Below are positions 6,994 through 15,518 of a stretch of 64,000 nucleotides of DNA, piece after piece. Source of the DNA: VGMA01 sp964655475. GTDB lineage: Bacteria; Chlamydiota; Chlamydiia; Chlamydiales; VGMA01. The stretch's first letter is position 1. Each line of letters starts with the position of its first letter. The position numbers were made by a program, and so were the translations under genes. The notes below the pieces were generated by a model that ran no database searches, was not told the origin of the DNA, and was given only the letters and a program-made list of their open reading frames with translations. The stretch spans positions 1 to 64,000 of the forward strand of contig CAZZMO010000002.1 of the NCBI GenBank assembly GCA_964655475.1, read 5' to 3'.

Positions 6994-8688
6994 TCAATCC
7001 CATTCAGGAAGTGTTCGGGAATGCCTGTATAGAGCTGCTTCTACTGTTTGACCTTTAAATGGATGGACTTTAAAGAGGTTACTTAGTCGATCAGCGTATG
7101 AATTACAAAGTTCTGTAACGATAATTGTTCCTCGAACCTTTCTAATTTCAGCTTCAGCACCTTCTTCAGAAGTAGCATAGTCGTAGAGGGTTTGATCGAT
7201 AATTTCTAAACGTGCCTGGTCAGATAACCTAGATACAGTTTTTCGTGCAGCAATTCCCGATTTGCCTTTAGTGTCAGTTACATAGAGCTCATACTGTTTG
7301 ATAGATTTAGAATTAAGAACTAAATCAATTATTTGGAACCTATCTTTTCTTAACCCCTTTAATCCGTCAGCAATAGGCCCAAAAGGTACGCAGGGATCAC
7401 ATTTAGGATCTCTTTTTAAAACTCTGAGGGCAGAAACCATTAAAGGAGCATCTATATCTTTTAAGACAAATTTTTTACCCGTTTTTTCAGCATCACTTAC
7501 TAAGACTTTAACAAATCCAAAAGCATTTCTTTGATCGACGATCATGGAAAGGCCTAATACATGGGTTCTAAGTTCTTGGGTAATAAAATCTTCAAGTTCC
7601 GCTCCTTCAATGTGAATTTGGTTGTTTGTTACCCCATCAACTCTATGTCTGAGCATGCTTTTCACCGTGTCGGTACACAAGGCTCCTTTAACAATACCTT
7701 GCTCGTCTATCGCTTTTGAAAGTCTTGGGTCGTTTTTAATTGCATACGTTTTACCAACAGCTGTATTACCCCTAAGAACGTACATAGTAGGAGTATCGTC
7801 ATTGAATCTTCTCGACAAAGAGAAAGCATCAATCACATATTTTTGTAAAATATTGGCATGAAAGCGAATTCGCTCGGGGATATAATTTTCTGATTTCGCT
7901 GCGTAACTTCTGGATTGAGGAGAAAAGGGATTTTCAAAATAACCAGACTTAAACGATTTTGTGTAGGCTTCAAAACTATGCAGCTCTCCTTCCGAGGCCT
8001 TAAGGCACAGACTCCGTAATTCGTAAGTAGAGAATGCTTGTTCTTTTTTATGTGTTTTTCGATCGTCTTCTAAATCGATTATTTTAATGGCTAGAAGGAC
8101 TTCACGGTAAGTTTCTTTGGTAATTCCTATCTCTTTTGCTCTTAGTGATCCTGCTAAATAAAGACGAATTTTATCTCTTAAGATTGGGTCTATTTTAGGT
8201 AATTCGCCCTCCCTCAAGCTGATTTCTAATGGTGATAGGGCTAAAGAAGGTCTTGGATAAGATCTTTTGAGCTTTTGTATAAGTTCTTGTTGCAGAACGG
8301 ATAGAATGTAAAAAGCGGGGTTTAACGCCTCTGGAAGCTGAGCTTTTGCTAGTGCAAGAAGGCTAAGTTCTTCTTTGGGAGATAAATCAAGTTCTTCTAT
8401 TTTCAATCTTAATAGTTCTTTATTAGGGGAGTTTTTCTGGATGAACTTAATTAATTCTTCAGCGATGCTGTATATGTTTTTTTTACTTTTTTCATTAGAA
8501 GGAAAGGGTAGTATGTCTGAGGGGAAGATGTTTTTTTCGTATGAAATGCACTTTATCTGTCTTGGGCGCTGGAGATATCTTACCCCTAGAATAGCAAGAG
8601 TGGTAAAGGCTAAGCTAATTCCCAAGCTAATCATAGGAGATCTTGGGAATGTAAAATTATAATAATTACTTACTGGTGAAACAGCCAT
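6994..8688 (-). CDS. Membrane-anchored P-loop protein (zeta-toxin/kinase-like)
   Basis: 564 residues. A single hydrophobic helix lies at about residues 19-40. A long helical region follows, and then a P-loop, 'LRGNTAVGKTYAI', near residue 310. The style (strand, GxxxxGKT, helix, later an Arg-rich helical part) resembles zeta-toxin or small-kinase folds, but substrate residues could not be assigned. No ribosome site is seen before the ATG. It sits between the two inverted paralogues at 5656 and 9304 and is divergent from the small gene at 8802. Function is unknown; phosphotransfer or ATP hydrolysis is inferred from the P-loop only. Confidence 0.75.
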   Translation of the reverse strand: MAVSPVSNYYNFTFPRSPMISLGISLAFTTLAILGVRYLQRPRQIKCISYEKNIFPSDILPFPSNEKSKKNIYSIAEELIKFIQKNSPNKELLRLKIEELDLSPKEELSLLALAKAQLPEALNPAFYILSVLQQELIQKLKRSYPRPSLALSPLEISLREGELPKIDPILRDKIRLYLAGSLRAKEIGITKETYREVLLAIKIIDLEDDRKTHKKEQAFSTYELRSLCLKASEGELHSFEAYTKSFKSGYFENPFSPQSRSYAAKSENYIPERIRFHANILQKYVIDAFSLSRRFNDDTPTMYVLRGNTAVGKTYAIKNDPRLSKAIDEQGIVKGALCTDTVKSMLRHRVDGVTNNQIHIEGAELEDFITQELRTHVLGLSMIVDQRNAFGFVKVLVSDAEKTGKKFVLKDIDAPLMVSALRVLKRDPKCDPCVPFGPIADGLKGLRKDRFQIIDLVLNSKSIKQYELYVTDTKGKSGIAARKTVSRLSDQARLEIIDQTLYDYATSEEGAEAEIRKVRGTIIVTELCNSYADRLSNLFKVHPFKGQTVEAALYRHSRTLPEWD

Positions 8689-8801
8689 TGTTGATTTTTT
8701 ATATTTTAGAGGGTTATAATATAGCAGAATTTAAGATTTTTTAATAGTTTAGTTTTCATCTAAGTCCTGACAGGATAAATTTTTAGAAAATGGAGGTGGT
8801 T

Positions 8802-9053
8802 ATGCATATAGGTAATGATATTCGAGTGGTAAATTATACGAGCTATTCTCCTGATGAAATTCGTGAAATGGTCAAGCATGCGGCTCCTCGAATCATCTTC
8901 GAAATTGGGAGGTCCATCAATGACCAGCAGCTAGACTTTGTTGTTGAAACACTACATAATCCATGCAAAATTGCGATGTTGAACCATGCACGAAAATTGG
9001 CAGAGGTTTCTGTGGATATTTTATCCTACTCGAATGATCGCTACCCTAAATAG
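8802..9053 (+). CDS. Small hypothetical protein (83 aa)
   Basis: A soluble, mixed helix/strand protein with no recognised domain. The ATG at 8802 is preceded at ideal spacing by GGAGGTGG, so it is preferred over the in-frame ATG at 8790 whose codons form that ribosome site. It lies alone between the divergent P-loop gene and the paralogue gene downstream. Short palindromic motifs CCTGACAGG (8766-8774) and CCTGTCAGG (9197-9205) flank it. Confidence 0.65.
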   Translation: MHIGNDIRVVNYTSYSPDEIREMVKHAAPRIIFEIGRSINDQQLDFVVETLHNPCKIAMLNHARKLAEVSVDILSYSNDRYPK

Positions 9054-9303
9054 TTTGTGTTGGCTAAATTGAATAACTCAACTAAACCATCTTAAAAGGG
9101 CCATGTTATTAATATTGAACCTAGATGTTTTAAAGTCTAATCGAGCTATCACAGTGAGTTTGGATGCATCAGGAATAAAGATGGGGGCCGTACAGTCCTG
9201 TCAGGTGCTGTTTTTAAAGGTATATAAATCTGCGCAATAAATAATTCTATACATTGAATAAAATGATCATAATTGATATTATTTTTTGAAATATCTGTTT
9301 TAT

Positions 9304-10497
9304 ATGTTAAATACTGTCTCATTTTCACCAATAAATGGTTTACATACTCAAACGAACTTTCAAAAAGATGTGAGGGAGTTTTTTCAATTCTTTAAGCCTG
9401 AAGAAATAGAAGAGCTCAGCAGACATTGTCATCATCCATTACAAACTGAGATCTTAGAACTCATCAATGCTGGAGACTGGGAAGGGCTTACCACTTGTTA
9501 CTATCAGAATGAGGCTCATTTTTTCTCTATTTTAGACTCCCTTTTCTACTATCCAGAAACAAACCATCAGACAAATCAACGCATCACCGATCTGACGATG
9601 GGTTACATGGCTATACTAAATAGTCAATGTACAATAGATAAGCGGTGTAGGTGTATTACCTATGAAGAGGTATTAACTTCTGGAAAGTGCTCAAATTTAA
9701 GTCGATATATTCCCTGTATTGATGACGTTCCTTCAAACCAGCGATATTTTTTTGAAGTGGGTCTTGAAAATTTAAGCTATGAGCAGAGAAGATTTATCAC
9801 ACACCTCTTTTCTTTAGGTCTAATCGGGGGATTCAGCACGTGGGAAAATCGGGAACAAACCCTTCTCCTATCCTCTGATGAAGTTGCAAAAAAAGATACT
9901 AGGTTTAGTGAAGGCTCCTTTAGACATATCCACAGGATGCCGAAAGATGCAAGCGTTACTGAATACGTTTCCAAAGGGGAGCATGTTCTCAGCGAATTCC
10001 ATCCTAAAGATACGGGCAAGTTTCCGATCCATAATGCAAGTCAAAAGGGGCTTCTCTCAAAAATTCATGATCGTTTTCATACAACTATACGCTGTAATGC
10101 AGAAGTGATGGAAAATCAAGAACTCTTGAGAATAGCCGGCAAAATTAGCTCTATTCTAAAAGAACACTTCCCTAGTTATCAACAAGAGATTCTTTCTGAA
10201 ACTTTCGTAAAAATGCCAACTCCTGCTGCAAATTCCCCTCTTTCTGATCGAATCAGATTTGTCTTAAGAGAGATTCGACGATCTGTGAATGATGGTGAAT
10301 GTGGAAGTGCATCAGATACAGTTGAGGCGCGCCTTGCAGACATTTTACAGACAACACATTGGCGGAGTAGATCAAGACTTCCTGAAAGTTGCGACTTAGA
10401 TTTTACGATTCGTCACTCTCTTGCTCCTTATCTAACTCAGCTTGGATACGAAATCACTTCCTTTGATTATCTAGGAATCAAACTAAGAAAAGTCTAA
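9304..10497 (+). CDS. Lineage-specific protein, paralogue of the one at 5656
   Basis: 397 residues from the ATG at 9304, the start that aligns with its paralogue; the TTG at 9286 adds only six residues. Identity with the 5656-6852 product is about 80% by eye and falls toward the C-terminus. The pair is inverted about a centre near 8.1 kb, with roughly 2.4 kb between the two starts. Cysteines of the central cluster are conserved (NSQC...CRC...GKC). Function is unknown. The 250 bp before it hold no convincing gene. Confidence 0.85.
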   Translation: MLNTVSFSPINGLHTQTNFQKDVREFFQFFKPEEIEELSRHCHHPLQTEILELINAGDWEGLTTCYYQNEAHFFSILDSLFYYPETNHQTNQRITDLTMGYMAILNSQCTIDKRCRCITYEEVLTSGKCSNLSRYIPCIDDVPSNQRYFFEVGLENLSYEQRRFITHLFSLGLIGGFSTWENREQTLLLSSDEVAKKDTRFSEGSFRHIHRMPKDASVTEYVSKGEHVLSEFHPKDTGKFPIHNASQKGLLSKIHDRFHTTIRCNAEVMENQELLRIAGKISSILKEHFPSYQQEILSETFVKMPTPAANSPLSDRIRFVLREIRRSVNDGECGSASDTVEARLADILQTTHWRSRSRLPESCDLDFTIRHSLAPYLTQLGYEITSFDYLGIKLRKV

Positions 10498-10597
10498 TAT
10501 TAGATCCATTTTCTTAAAATCTCTTTTTTTATATGTAGTTTATCTGTAAACTTAGTCGCCAAATTTTATTAATTTTAATCTTAGATAGGGATTTAAT

Positions 10598-11641
10598 ATG
10601 GCGACTCAAGTAATGGGATCAGTGGCAGCGGGAGCGGTGATAGGCGGGCTTTACTATTTAAGTACAATGTACTTTGATAGAATTCAACAATTTGAAGATG
10701 AAGAGTTTATCGATAGAATTAACACGATCATCTACGAAAAAATGAGGAACTTACCTTCCTATTTAGAAAAAGATTTTGGAGAACAACCTCGAGCTAAAGA
10801 ACGAGATGCAGCCCATTCTTTATGGATAAGGGTATTCATTAGACATAGCAATCTGCCGAACGAGATGCAGGCGTTGATAAAGACGCTCACTGAAGATCAG
10901 AGAAAAGTGGGTATAGCTTACCTTTCAGCGATTGATCAAGGTGAAGAAAGGGGAATTGCAAGAACTAAATATTCCAAGCAGTATGTAAGGGTTGAAAAAT
11001 TTGTTCGAGAGTTTATTGCAAAAGCAGATCAGGATGAGAAAGATTTTTACGCTGCCAAAGGGCGATCGACCCCAGAGTCTTTTGTTGAAGGTAGTAGAAC
11101 TCGACCTAAGAGTGTAGATCAAATAGTTGATCTTGGTCCAAAATTTTGGCGCCATCCTGTGACTGCATTGATGCTAGCCGAATTTCGTCGTGATCTCTGT
11201 CCTCCAGCTCAAAAAGAGGTGGATAAACACTTTCACAATGCTAACATGGAATCTCGCCCCACTGTGGTCACTAAAATGTATCAGGGGAAACAATTAGCTG
11301 TAAAAGTCGATTTTGGAACTATCACAGAGTATTGCACTCCTATACAGGTGGAATTCTTTCCTGATCGTCTTGTAACTGAGCAGCCAAGCTACTATAGCCA
11401 TATTCAAGGTGAAGGAGCTTTAACAACCCAAGGAGTCGTAAAAAAATATGAATTCAATACTGGAAATGTCGCCTATTTGATCAAATATATCGATTACAAA
11501 GAACCAGAAATGCCCGAAAAATATCTTGTTTCAAATGTCATTCCTCTTGGAGTCCCAGGAGATAGGTATCATGCCAATTTAGACTTGTCGACTGCTGAGT
11601 CGAAGATCCTCGAATATAATGAGGCTCCTCGTACGACTTAG
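10598..11641 (+). CDS. Hypothetical N-terminally membrane-anchored protein
   Basis: 347 residues. A Gly/Ala-rich hydrophobic helix (residues 4-26, 'MGSVAAGAVIGGLYYLSTMY') suggests anchoring or insertion. The next 150 residues are charged and helical, and the C-terminal 120 are strand-rich. No catalytic motif was recognised. It follows the 9304 gene in the same direction with a 100-bp gap and ends 6 nt before a strong terminator. Candidate secreted or membrane effector, low certainty. Confidence 0.75.
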   Translation: MATQVMGSVAAGAVIGGLYYLSTMYFDRIQQFEDEEFIDRINTIIYEKMRNLPSYLEKDFGEQPRAKERDAAHSLWIRVFIRHSNLPNEMQALIKTLTEDQRKVGIAYLSAIDQGEERGIARTKYSKQYVRVEKFVREFIAKADQDEKDFYAAKGRSTPESFVEGSRTRPKSVDQIVDLGPKFWRHPVTALMLAEFRRDLCPPAQKEVDKHFHNANMESRPTVVTKMYQGKQLAVKVDFGTITEYCTPIQVEFFPDRLVTEQPSYYSHIQGEGALTTQGVVKKYEFNTGNVAYLIKYIDYKEPEMPEKYLVSNVIPLGVPGDRYHANLDLSTAESKILEYNEAPRTT

Positions 11642-11647
11642 AAAAGG

Positions 11648-11690
11648 ACCTTTAATGGATTTGACTTCTGTCGAATCCATTAAAGGTGAA
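11648..11690 (+). terminator. Terminator after the 10598 gene
   Basis: A perfect 14-bp stem (ACCTTTAATGGATT with AATCCATTAAAGGT) can be extended inward by TGAC/GTCG, leaving a 4-nt loop; TTTTAAT follows. It is positioned 6 nt after the stop codon. Confidence 0.75.
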
Positions 11691-11773
11691 TTTTAATATT
11701 CTTATAGTTAGCGAGTTGCGTATTAATTGGGGGTTTTTGTGTTAAGATCATCATAACTATGTGGTGAAATCTT

Positions 11774-12073
11774 ATGTCGAGAGATAATAATTGCTCTACC
11801 TACAATGATTGTGTAGCAGCTTGTGATACTAATATCGACCCTTCAAAAGGGGATAGTAGTGACTATGAAATGTGTTTAGATAGCTGTGCACTCAATTGCA
11901 AGGATGCTCCTTCACCTTACGACCCTTCTTGTCCTGTGACTGCAGATATTCAGATGTGTCTTCTTATTGCTGAGGCCTCTAATATGCCCGATGCATATTG
12001 TACATGCATAGAAGTATATGGGGGAGATCCTTGCCGTTGTTCAGGGGTATCTAGGAATAAAAAAACCACCTAA
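11774..12073 (+). CDS. Small cysteine-rich protein
   Basis: 99 residues with about 14 cysteines in CxxxC-style pairs: 'CSTYNDCVAACD', 'CLDSCALNC', 'YCTCIEVYGGDPCRC'. There is no signal peptide. It resembles in style the Cys-rich proteins at 35116-35995 rather than the CC-repeat family. The final codons (KKTT) and the stop are embedded in the downstream terminator hairpin. Disulfide-stabilised or metal-binding roles are possible; neither is shown. Confidence 0.75.
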   Translation: MSRDNNCSTYNDCVAACDTNIDPSKGDSSDYEMCLDSCALNCKDAPSPYDPSCPVTADIQMCLLIAEASNMPDAYCTCIEVYGGDPCRCSGVSRNKKTT

Positions 12074-12087
12074 AAGGTGGTTTTTTT
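12059..12087. terminator. Bidirectional terminator between convergent genes, containing a stop codon
   Basis: A 13-bp stem, A7-CCACCT / AGGTGG-T7, closes a 3-nt loop. The loop region TAA (12071-12073) is the stop codon of the Cys-rich gene, and the hairpin also lies 16 bp past the stop of the convergent gene at 12103. Poly-A and poly-T flanks make it work on both strands. Confidence 0.85.
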
Positions 12088-12102
12088 ATGTAATGCTTAT
12101 GA

Positions 12103-12639
12103 TTAAACGGGTGTCTGGCCCAAGAGGTGACAGCGAGCTTGTCCGTTGTAGTCGATTTTCCCGTTTTGGTGTGCAATGTTGGTATAGAGAGAAATTGCGT
12201 TTTGTCCAATGTGATAGCCTGTGATTGCAATCCCTTGTGAGTTGGCAATGAGTGGAGAGAGGACAAAATCTACTGATCTACCACCACACATAGCAGCGAT
12301 TGGGAGGGCAATGACTTCAAGGATTGCCAGGACAACTTCCCAGACTACACGAGCTATCGTTTCTACAATACTTGATATGAGTGTTGCCATAAAAGCGAGT
12401 TCAACACCCCAGGTCTTGAGGCTTTTTTCAAAGCTGGGCGCTTCATCTGCTAGTTTGTTATGTAATTCTTGAACTGTTTTTGTAAACATTGCTGATACCG
12501 ATGCAACCATTAAAAACCAACCACTTGCTGATGAAGGGCCCTTCCCATCGTCCCCTACAATTTTGTTGTAAAATGCATCGTCATACATTTTTAATGGGTG
12601 ATCTACATTAAGCGCTGGATAATTGCTATAGATTGCCAT
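12103..12639 (-). CDS. Membrane protein with bilobed hydrophobic region (Inc-like)
   Basis: 178 residues from the ATG at 12639, which has GGAGGT at good spacing; the TTG upstream is rejected. Residues about 75-120 form a long hydrophobic stretch with a short break (FMATLISSIVETIARVVW then VVLAILEVIALPIAAMCGG), similar in layout to the bilobed segments of chlamydial inclusion membrane proteins. No signal peptide and no recognised domain. Location in the inclusion or bacterial membrane is inference. Confidence 0.65.
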   Translation of the reverse strand: MAIYSNYPALNVDHPLKMYDDAFYNKIVGDDGKGPSSASGWFLMVASVSAMFTKTVQELHNKLADEAPSFEKSLKTWGVELAFMATLISSIVETIARVVWEVVLAILEVIALPIAAMCGGRSVDFVLSPLIANSQGIAITGYHIGQNAISLYTNIAHQNGKIDYNGQARCHLLGQTPV

Positions 12640-12730
12640 GATTACCTCCAATCTGTTTGTTTGCCGATTATTATTACAGGAGTCATTTTATTATTCGATA
12701 ATAATATAAAGTTGATGTGAATGTGAAATT

Positions 12731-13714
12731 TTAGATGATTTTCGTGAGGGTGTCTTGGAAACCCATCAGGGTAAGGGCCCCTCCAGAGTGGAGGAGGAGA
12801 ATGTTGCCTTTCAAGGAGGGGATGAGTCGTTTTGCTTCCAAAAAAAGTTTGGCAGAGTAAATGGGATCGGTGAAGAACCCCTCTTCCTTTGCAATGATGT
12901 GAATTTCTTTAAAGATGGTACTATTAACGGAGCCAAAAGATGGAGCAAGGGTAGGTCTATGAAATCTCACCCTATTGAGGATTTTAGGGGTGCTTAAGGA
13001 AGTTTGTAATAGCGCTTCAAAGGTAGTTTGGAAGTGGGAGAGTTTAGCAAGAAATGCCTCTTCCCCGTCGGCAAGTGAGAGAACATGGAAGAGCGTTTCT
13101 TTATTGAGCCAGCTGAAGGCCAAGATGGTAGCGATAGCACTGAGCCCTGTTCCAGCATCGATGAATATGTGATCGAACTCTATAGGATTTTCTAATATAT
13201 CAATTGCGAGTGTCAAAGCTCCAGGTAAAGCTGCATCCATAGAGCCACCTTCTGGCATCACAAGAGTCTTCAATTTGCTGGTTTTTGCATAGGCATTTGC
13301 TAGGACTTCCACTTGAGGCCACTCTTTACGTGATATCCAATGCATTTGCTCAGGGGGTACTAATAGGGATGTTAGTAGAAAATTGCCCACACATTTAGTC
13401 GGGGGGGATCCATGGAGAAAGAGAGTAGGTCGAATCGATTTTTCTATCAAAAGCTGAGAGATTCCTAATACGTGATTTGAGTAGGCTCCTCCTATCAGAG
13501 CAACTTCCTCGTAATTATTGTTCCTTAAATAGGGAATCAGGGATGCATATTTGCGCCACTTTGTTCCACTTACACCAAAGCCCAGTTCATCATCTCGCTT
13601 TACGTAGCTTCGAGCTATGGGTGTGCTGTACGTTTTGAGGAGGTGGATCCTCGAGTGGGGGATAGAGGAAGTGACACCTCTAATGCACTCTTTAAGTAAA
13701 GATAGCTTGTCCAT
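12731..13714 (-). CDS. PLP-dependent D-cysteine desulfhydrase / ACC deaminase family enzyme
   Basis: 327 residues of fold-type II PLP enzyme. 'VKRDDELGFGVSGTKWRKY' holds the cofactor lysine (K52, in the position of the GGNKxRK motif), and 'GGAYSNH' (residues 75-81) matches the substrate/cofactor loop of the DcyD/ACCD family. A Gly-rich phosphate-binding segment near 'DAGTGLSAIATILA' follows. Family members convert D-cysteine to pyruvate, H2S and ammonia, or open aminocyclopropane carboxylate; I cannot separate these here. The protein is cytosolic. It fits the D-amino-acid theme of the window. Confidence 0.85.
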   Translation of the reverse strand: MDKLSLLKECIRGVTSSIPHSRIHLLKTYSTPIARSYVKRDDELGFGVSGTKWRKYASLIPYLRNNNYEEVALIGGAYSNHVLGISQLLIEKSIRPTLFLHGSPPTKCVGNFLLTSLLVPPEQMHWISRKEWPQVEVLANAYAKTSKLKTLVMPEGGSMDAALPGALTLAIDILENPIEFDHIFIDAGTGLSAIATILAFSWLNKETLFHVLSLADGEEAFLAKLSHFQTTFEALLQTSLSTPKILNRVRFHRPTLAPSFGSVNSTIFKEIHIIAKEEGFFTDPIYSAKLFLEAKRLIPSLKGNILLLHSGGALTLMGFQDTLTKII

Positions 13715-13819
13715 GCGAAGAGCATAATAAGAGAGGGAGAACTTCTCTAGGAAAAAGACGATCTAATGATCTAGATAGAAGAATATATGTAAATAAGGTT
13801 GGGGCAGTTTGAGGGGATT

Positions 13820-14110
13820 GCATAAACGCAGTTCTAGATATATTTAGGGATTGTAGATTCTGGCAGCCCTTTAAAAAGGAAATATCATTCAAAGTTTACT
13901 AACCTCTTAAAGCTTTCTTGAACTCTTATTATATAAGTTCCTGAAATATTGAGATGTTGAAGCTGGTCTTCTCAAACAACAGAAAAATAGGTAAAAAAAC
14001 TGGTATAAAGGTTTCTTAATCTTCAGGTCTTATTTTTGTGTGGGAAAGATCCAAATTCAGGAGTTATTCCCGTACAGTAGGGGTTGATATTTCATGAAGA
14101 TGATCAGAAA
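13820..14110 (-). pseudogene. Decayed leucine-rich-repeat gene
   Basis: In the 530-bp gap between flanking genes the minus strand encodes three LRR-like cores in shifting frames: LLNLDLSHTKI (from 14063), LQHLNISGTYI (from 13962) and LQSLNISRTAF (from 13856). They are spaced about 101 and 106 nt apart, neither a multiple of three, and stop codons occur just before the first and after the second. This pattern is what remains of a gene with about 34-residue LRRs after frameshifts. The rest of the gap (13715-13819, 14111-14245) shows nothing I can assign. Confidence 0.5.
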
Positions 14111-14245
14111 TCTCTCTTATGCTCATCTCATTTTCTAGAGCAAGATGGATATATTCAGTGAGAGAAGGGAGTCTACTGCATAGCTCACGTCAGCACAAAG
14201 AAAAATGGATGCGCCATTTTATTCCTCCTCCTCATAATACTGATT

Positions 14246-14695
14246 TTAGTCAGAGAGAAGAGCTGAGGCGAGGTCTTTTGCGAGCTTACCATCGACTGCG
14301 CTATTCAGCGACATGAGAGCTTTCATGACGAGCCCCAACTCTTTTTTCGTCTTAGCGCCAGACTTCGCGATCGCTTCGGCGACGAGGGCTTCTGTTTCTT
14401 GGCGTGAAGGGGTTTTGGGCAAAAACTCTTGAACAACAGCGAGCTCCAGTTTTAGCGGCTCAGCAATATCGCTTCGACCTAGAGATACGGCTTGCTCAAG
14501 TGCTTCTTGGAGGTTGCCAAAGTAGGTTTTACAGATCTTGACAACTTCTGGATCGGGGAGTTGAGCACGGGCATCAACGGCCAATATTTTGGATTTAAGC
14601 ATTCTTAAGGTGGAGAGTCTTACGGTGTCTTTACTTCTCATCGCTTCCTTAATCCCTTCATTGATGGTTTCAATAATGGTCATCTCTTTCTCCAA
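14246..14695 (-). CDS. yqeY: YqeY/GatB-tail-like protein
   Basis: 149 residues matching the YqeY family in length and pattern: 'INEGIKEAMRSKDTVRLSTLRML' at the N-terminus, 'VVQEFLPK' in the middle, and a C-terminal 'GLVMKALMSLNSAVDGKLAKDL' that corresponds to the GxVMkal...vdg domain shared with GatB. The role is thought to be tRNA-related (amidotransferase-like tail), but is not established. Single gene with its own ATG. Confidence 0.9.
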   Translation of the reverse strand: MEKEMTIIETINEGIKEAMRSKDTVRLSTLRMLKSKILAVDARAQLPDPEVVKICKTYFGNLQEALEQAVSLGRSDIAEPLKLELAVVQEFLPKTPSRQETEALVAEAIAKSGAKTKKELGLVMKALMSLNSAVDGKLAKDLASALLSD

Positions 14696-14759
14696 ATATG
14701 GGGTTTATCTCGGCTTATTGTAGCAGAAAGGGAGGGGCGTTAGCAAGGGTATACCTTTC

Positions 14760-15518
14760 CTAACCGCGTATAAAGTTCGTAGAGCCGTTATCTTTACAAA
14801 TATGCACACGAACATGCTCTCTCAGAGAGGGGGTCATTTTCTTGGTGGCGATGAAGCATCCATCATGTTTGCCATATTGCCAGCACCCAATTGTCTCATA
14901 CTCATCTTCTTGAAGAATAGAATAGTATAATTCTTGCCGAGGGGACTTAAAAATTCTATCGATTGCAATGCGAAGACGCTCAGCAATTCCACCGGTGAGA
15001 TTCAGCGTATCGTGATAGCTAGAGAAAAAGATGATTCCATTTTTTACAGTAAAGTATCCGCTGTATAATTCATATCGCCAAGAGCCAATCGTATTTCCTT
15101 GATTATCTTTTCCGAGCACAAAATATTTTAAGTCTGCTGCATGAGCTGTAAAAATATTTGAAGCGGTCAAGCGGATTTTTGAATCCAACTCTTCTGGAGT
15201 AAGATCAGGCTTTCTTGGAGTAGGTGGTAAAGAGTGTGCAATTTTTAGAACTCTTTCAGAGCTCACCTTCCTTCTTTTCATCATCCCGTCTTCTTGGGGA
15301 TTATCTTCGTAAGCGTCGTCTAATTTTTGTTTACGAGAGGGTTTGTTTTCAATTTGATATTGATCATCAAACAATTTATTTATCATTCCGTTAATATCAA
15401 CATCGTATGTAAAGCTTTCTACTCTTTGCATAAAACCATTATTTTTTAAGGGAACATTATTGCATGAATGGCAATTAATTGGACAGAGCGAGATGGTCTT
15501 ATAGACACTTTTCGGCAT
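14760..15518 (-). CDS. Hypothetical protein with NLS-like basic patch
   Basis: 252 residues, soluble, with no signal peptide. A short N-terminal cysteine set (CPINCHSC) is followed by a charged linker with two basic clusters, 'KPSRKQK' and 'MMKRRKVSSER' (about residues 60-90). The second looks like a monopartite nuclear localisation signal. The C-terminal half is strand-rich with two similar segments, 'GSWRYELYSGYF' and 'GCWQYGKHDGCF', probably a repeated motif. Its start overlaps the end of the oxidase gene by 20 bp, suggesting co-transcription. Family not recognised. Confidence 0.7.
   Translation of the reverse strand: MPKSVYKTISLCPINCHSCNNVPLKNNGFMQRVESFTYDVDINGMINKLFDDQYQIENKPSRKQKLDDAYEDNPQEDGMMKRRKVSSERVLKIAHSLPPTPRKPDLTPEELDSKIRLTASNIFTAHAADLKYFVLGKDNQGNTIGSWRYELYSGYFTVKNGIIFFSSYHDTLNLTGGIAERLRIAIDRIFKSPRQELYYSILQEDEYETIGCWQYGKHDGCFIATKKMTPSLREHVRVHICKDNGSTNFIRG

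Noticed and set aside
14119..14316. Plus-strand ORF of 65 codons
   Set aside because: It overlaps the yqeY 3' end and the LRR remnant on the other strand, with no start signal or recognisable protein features.
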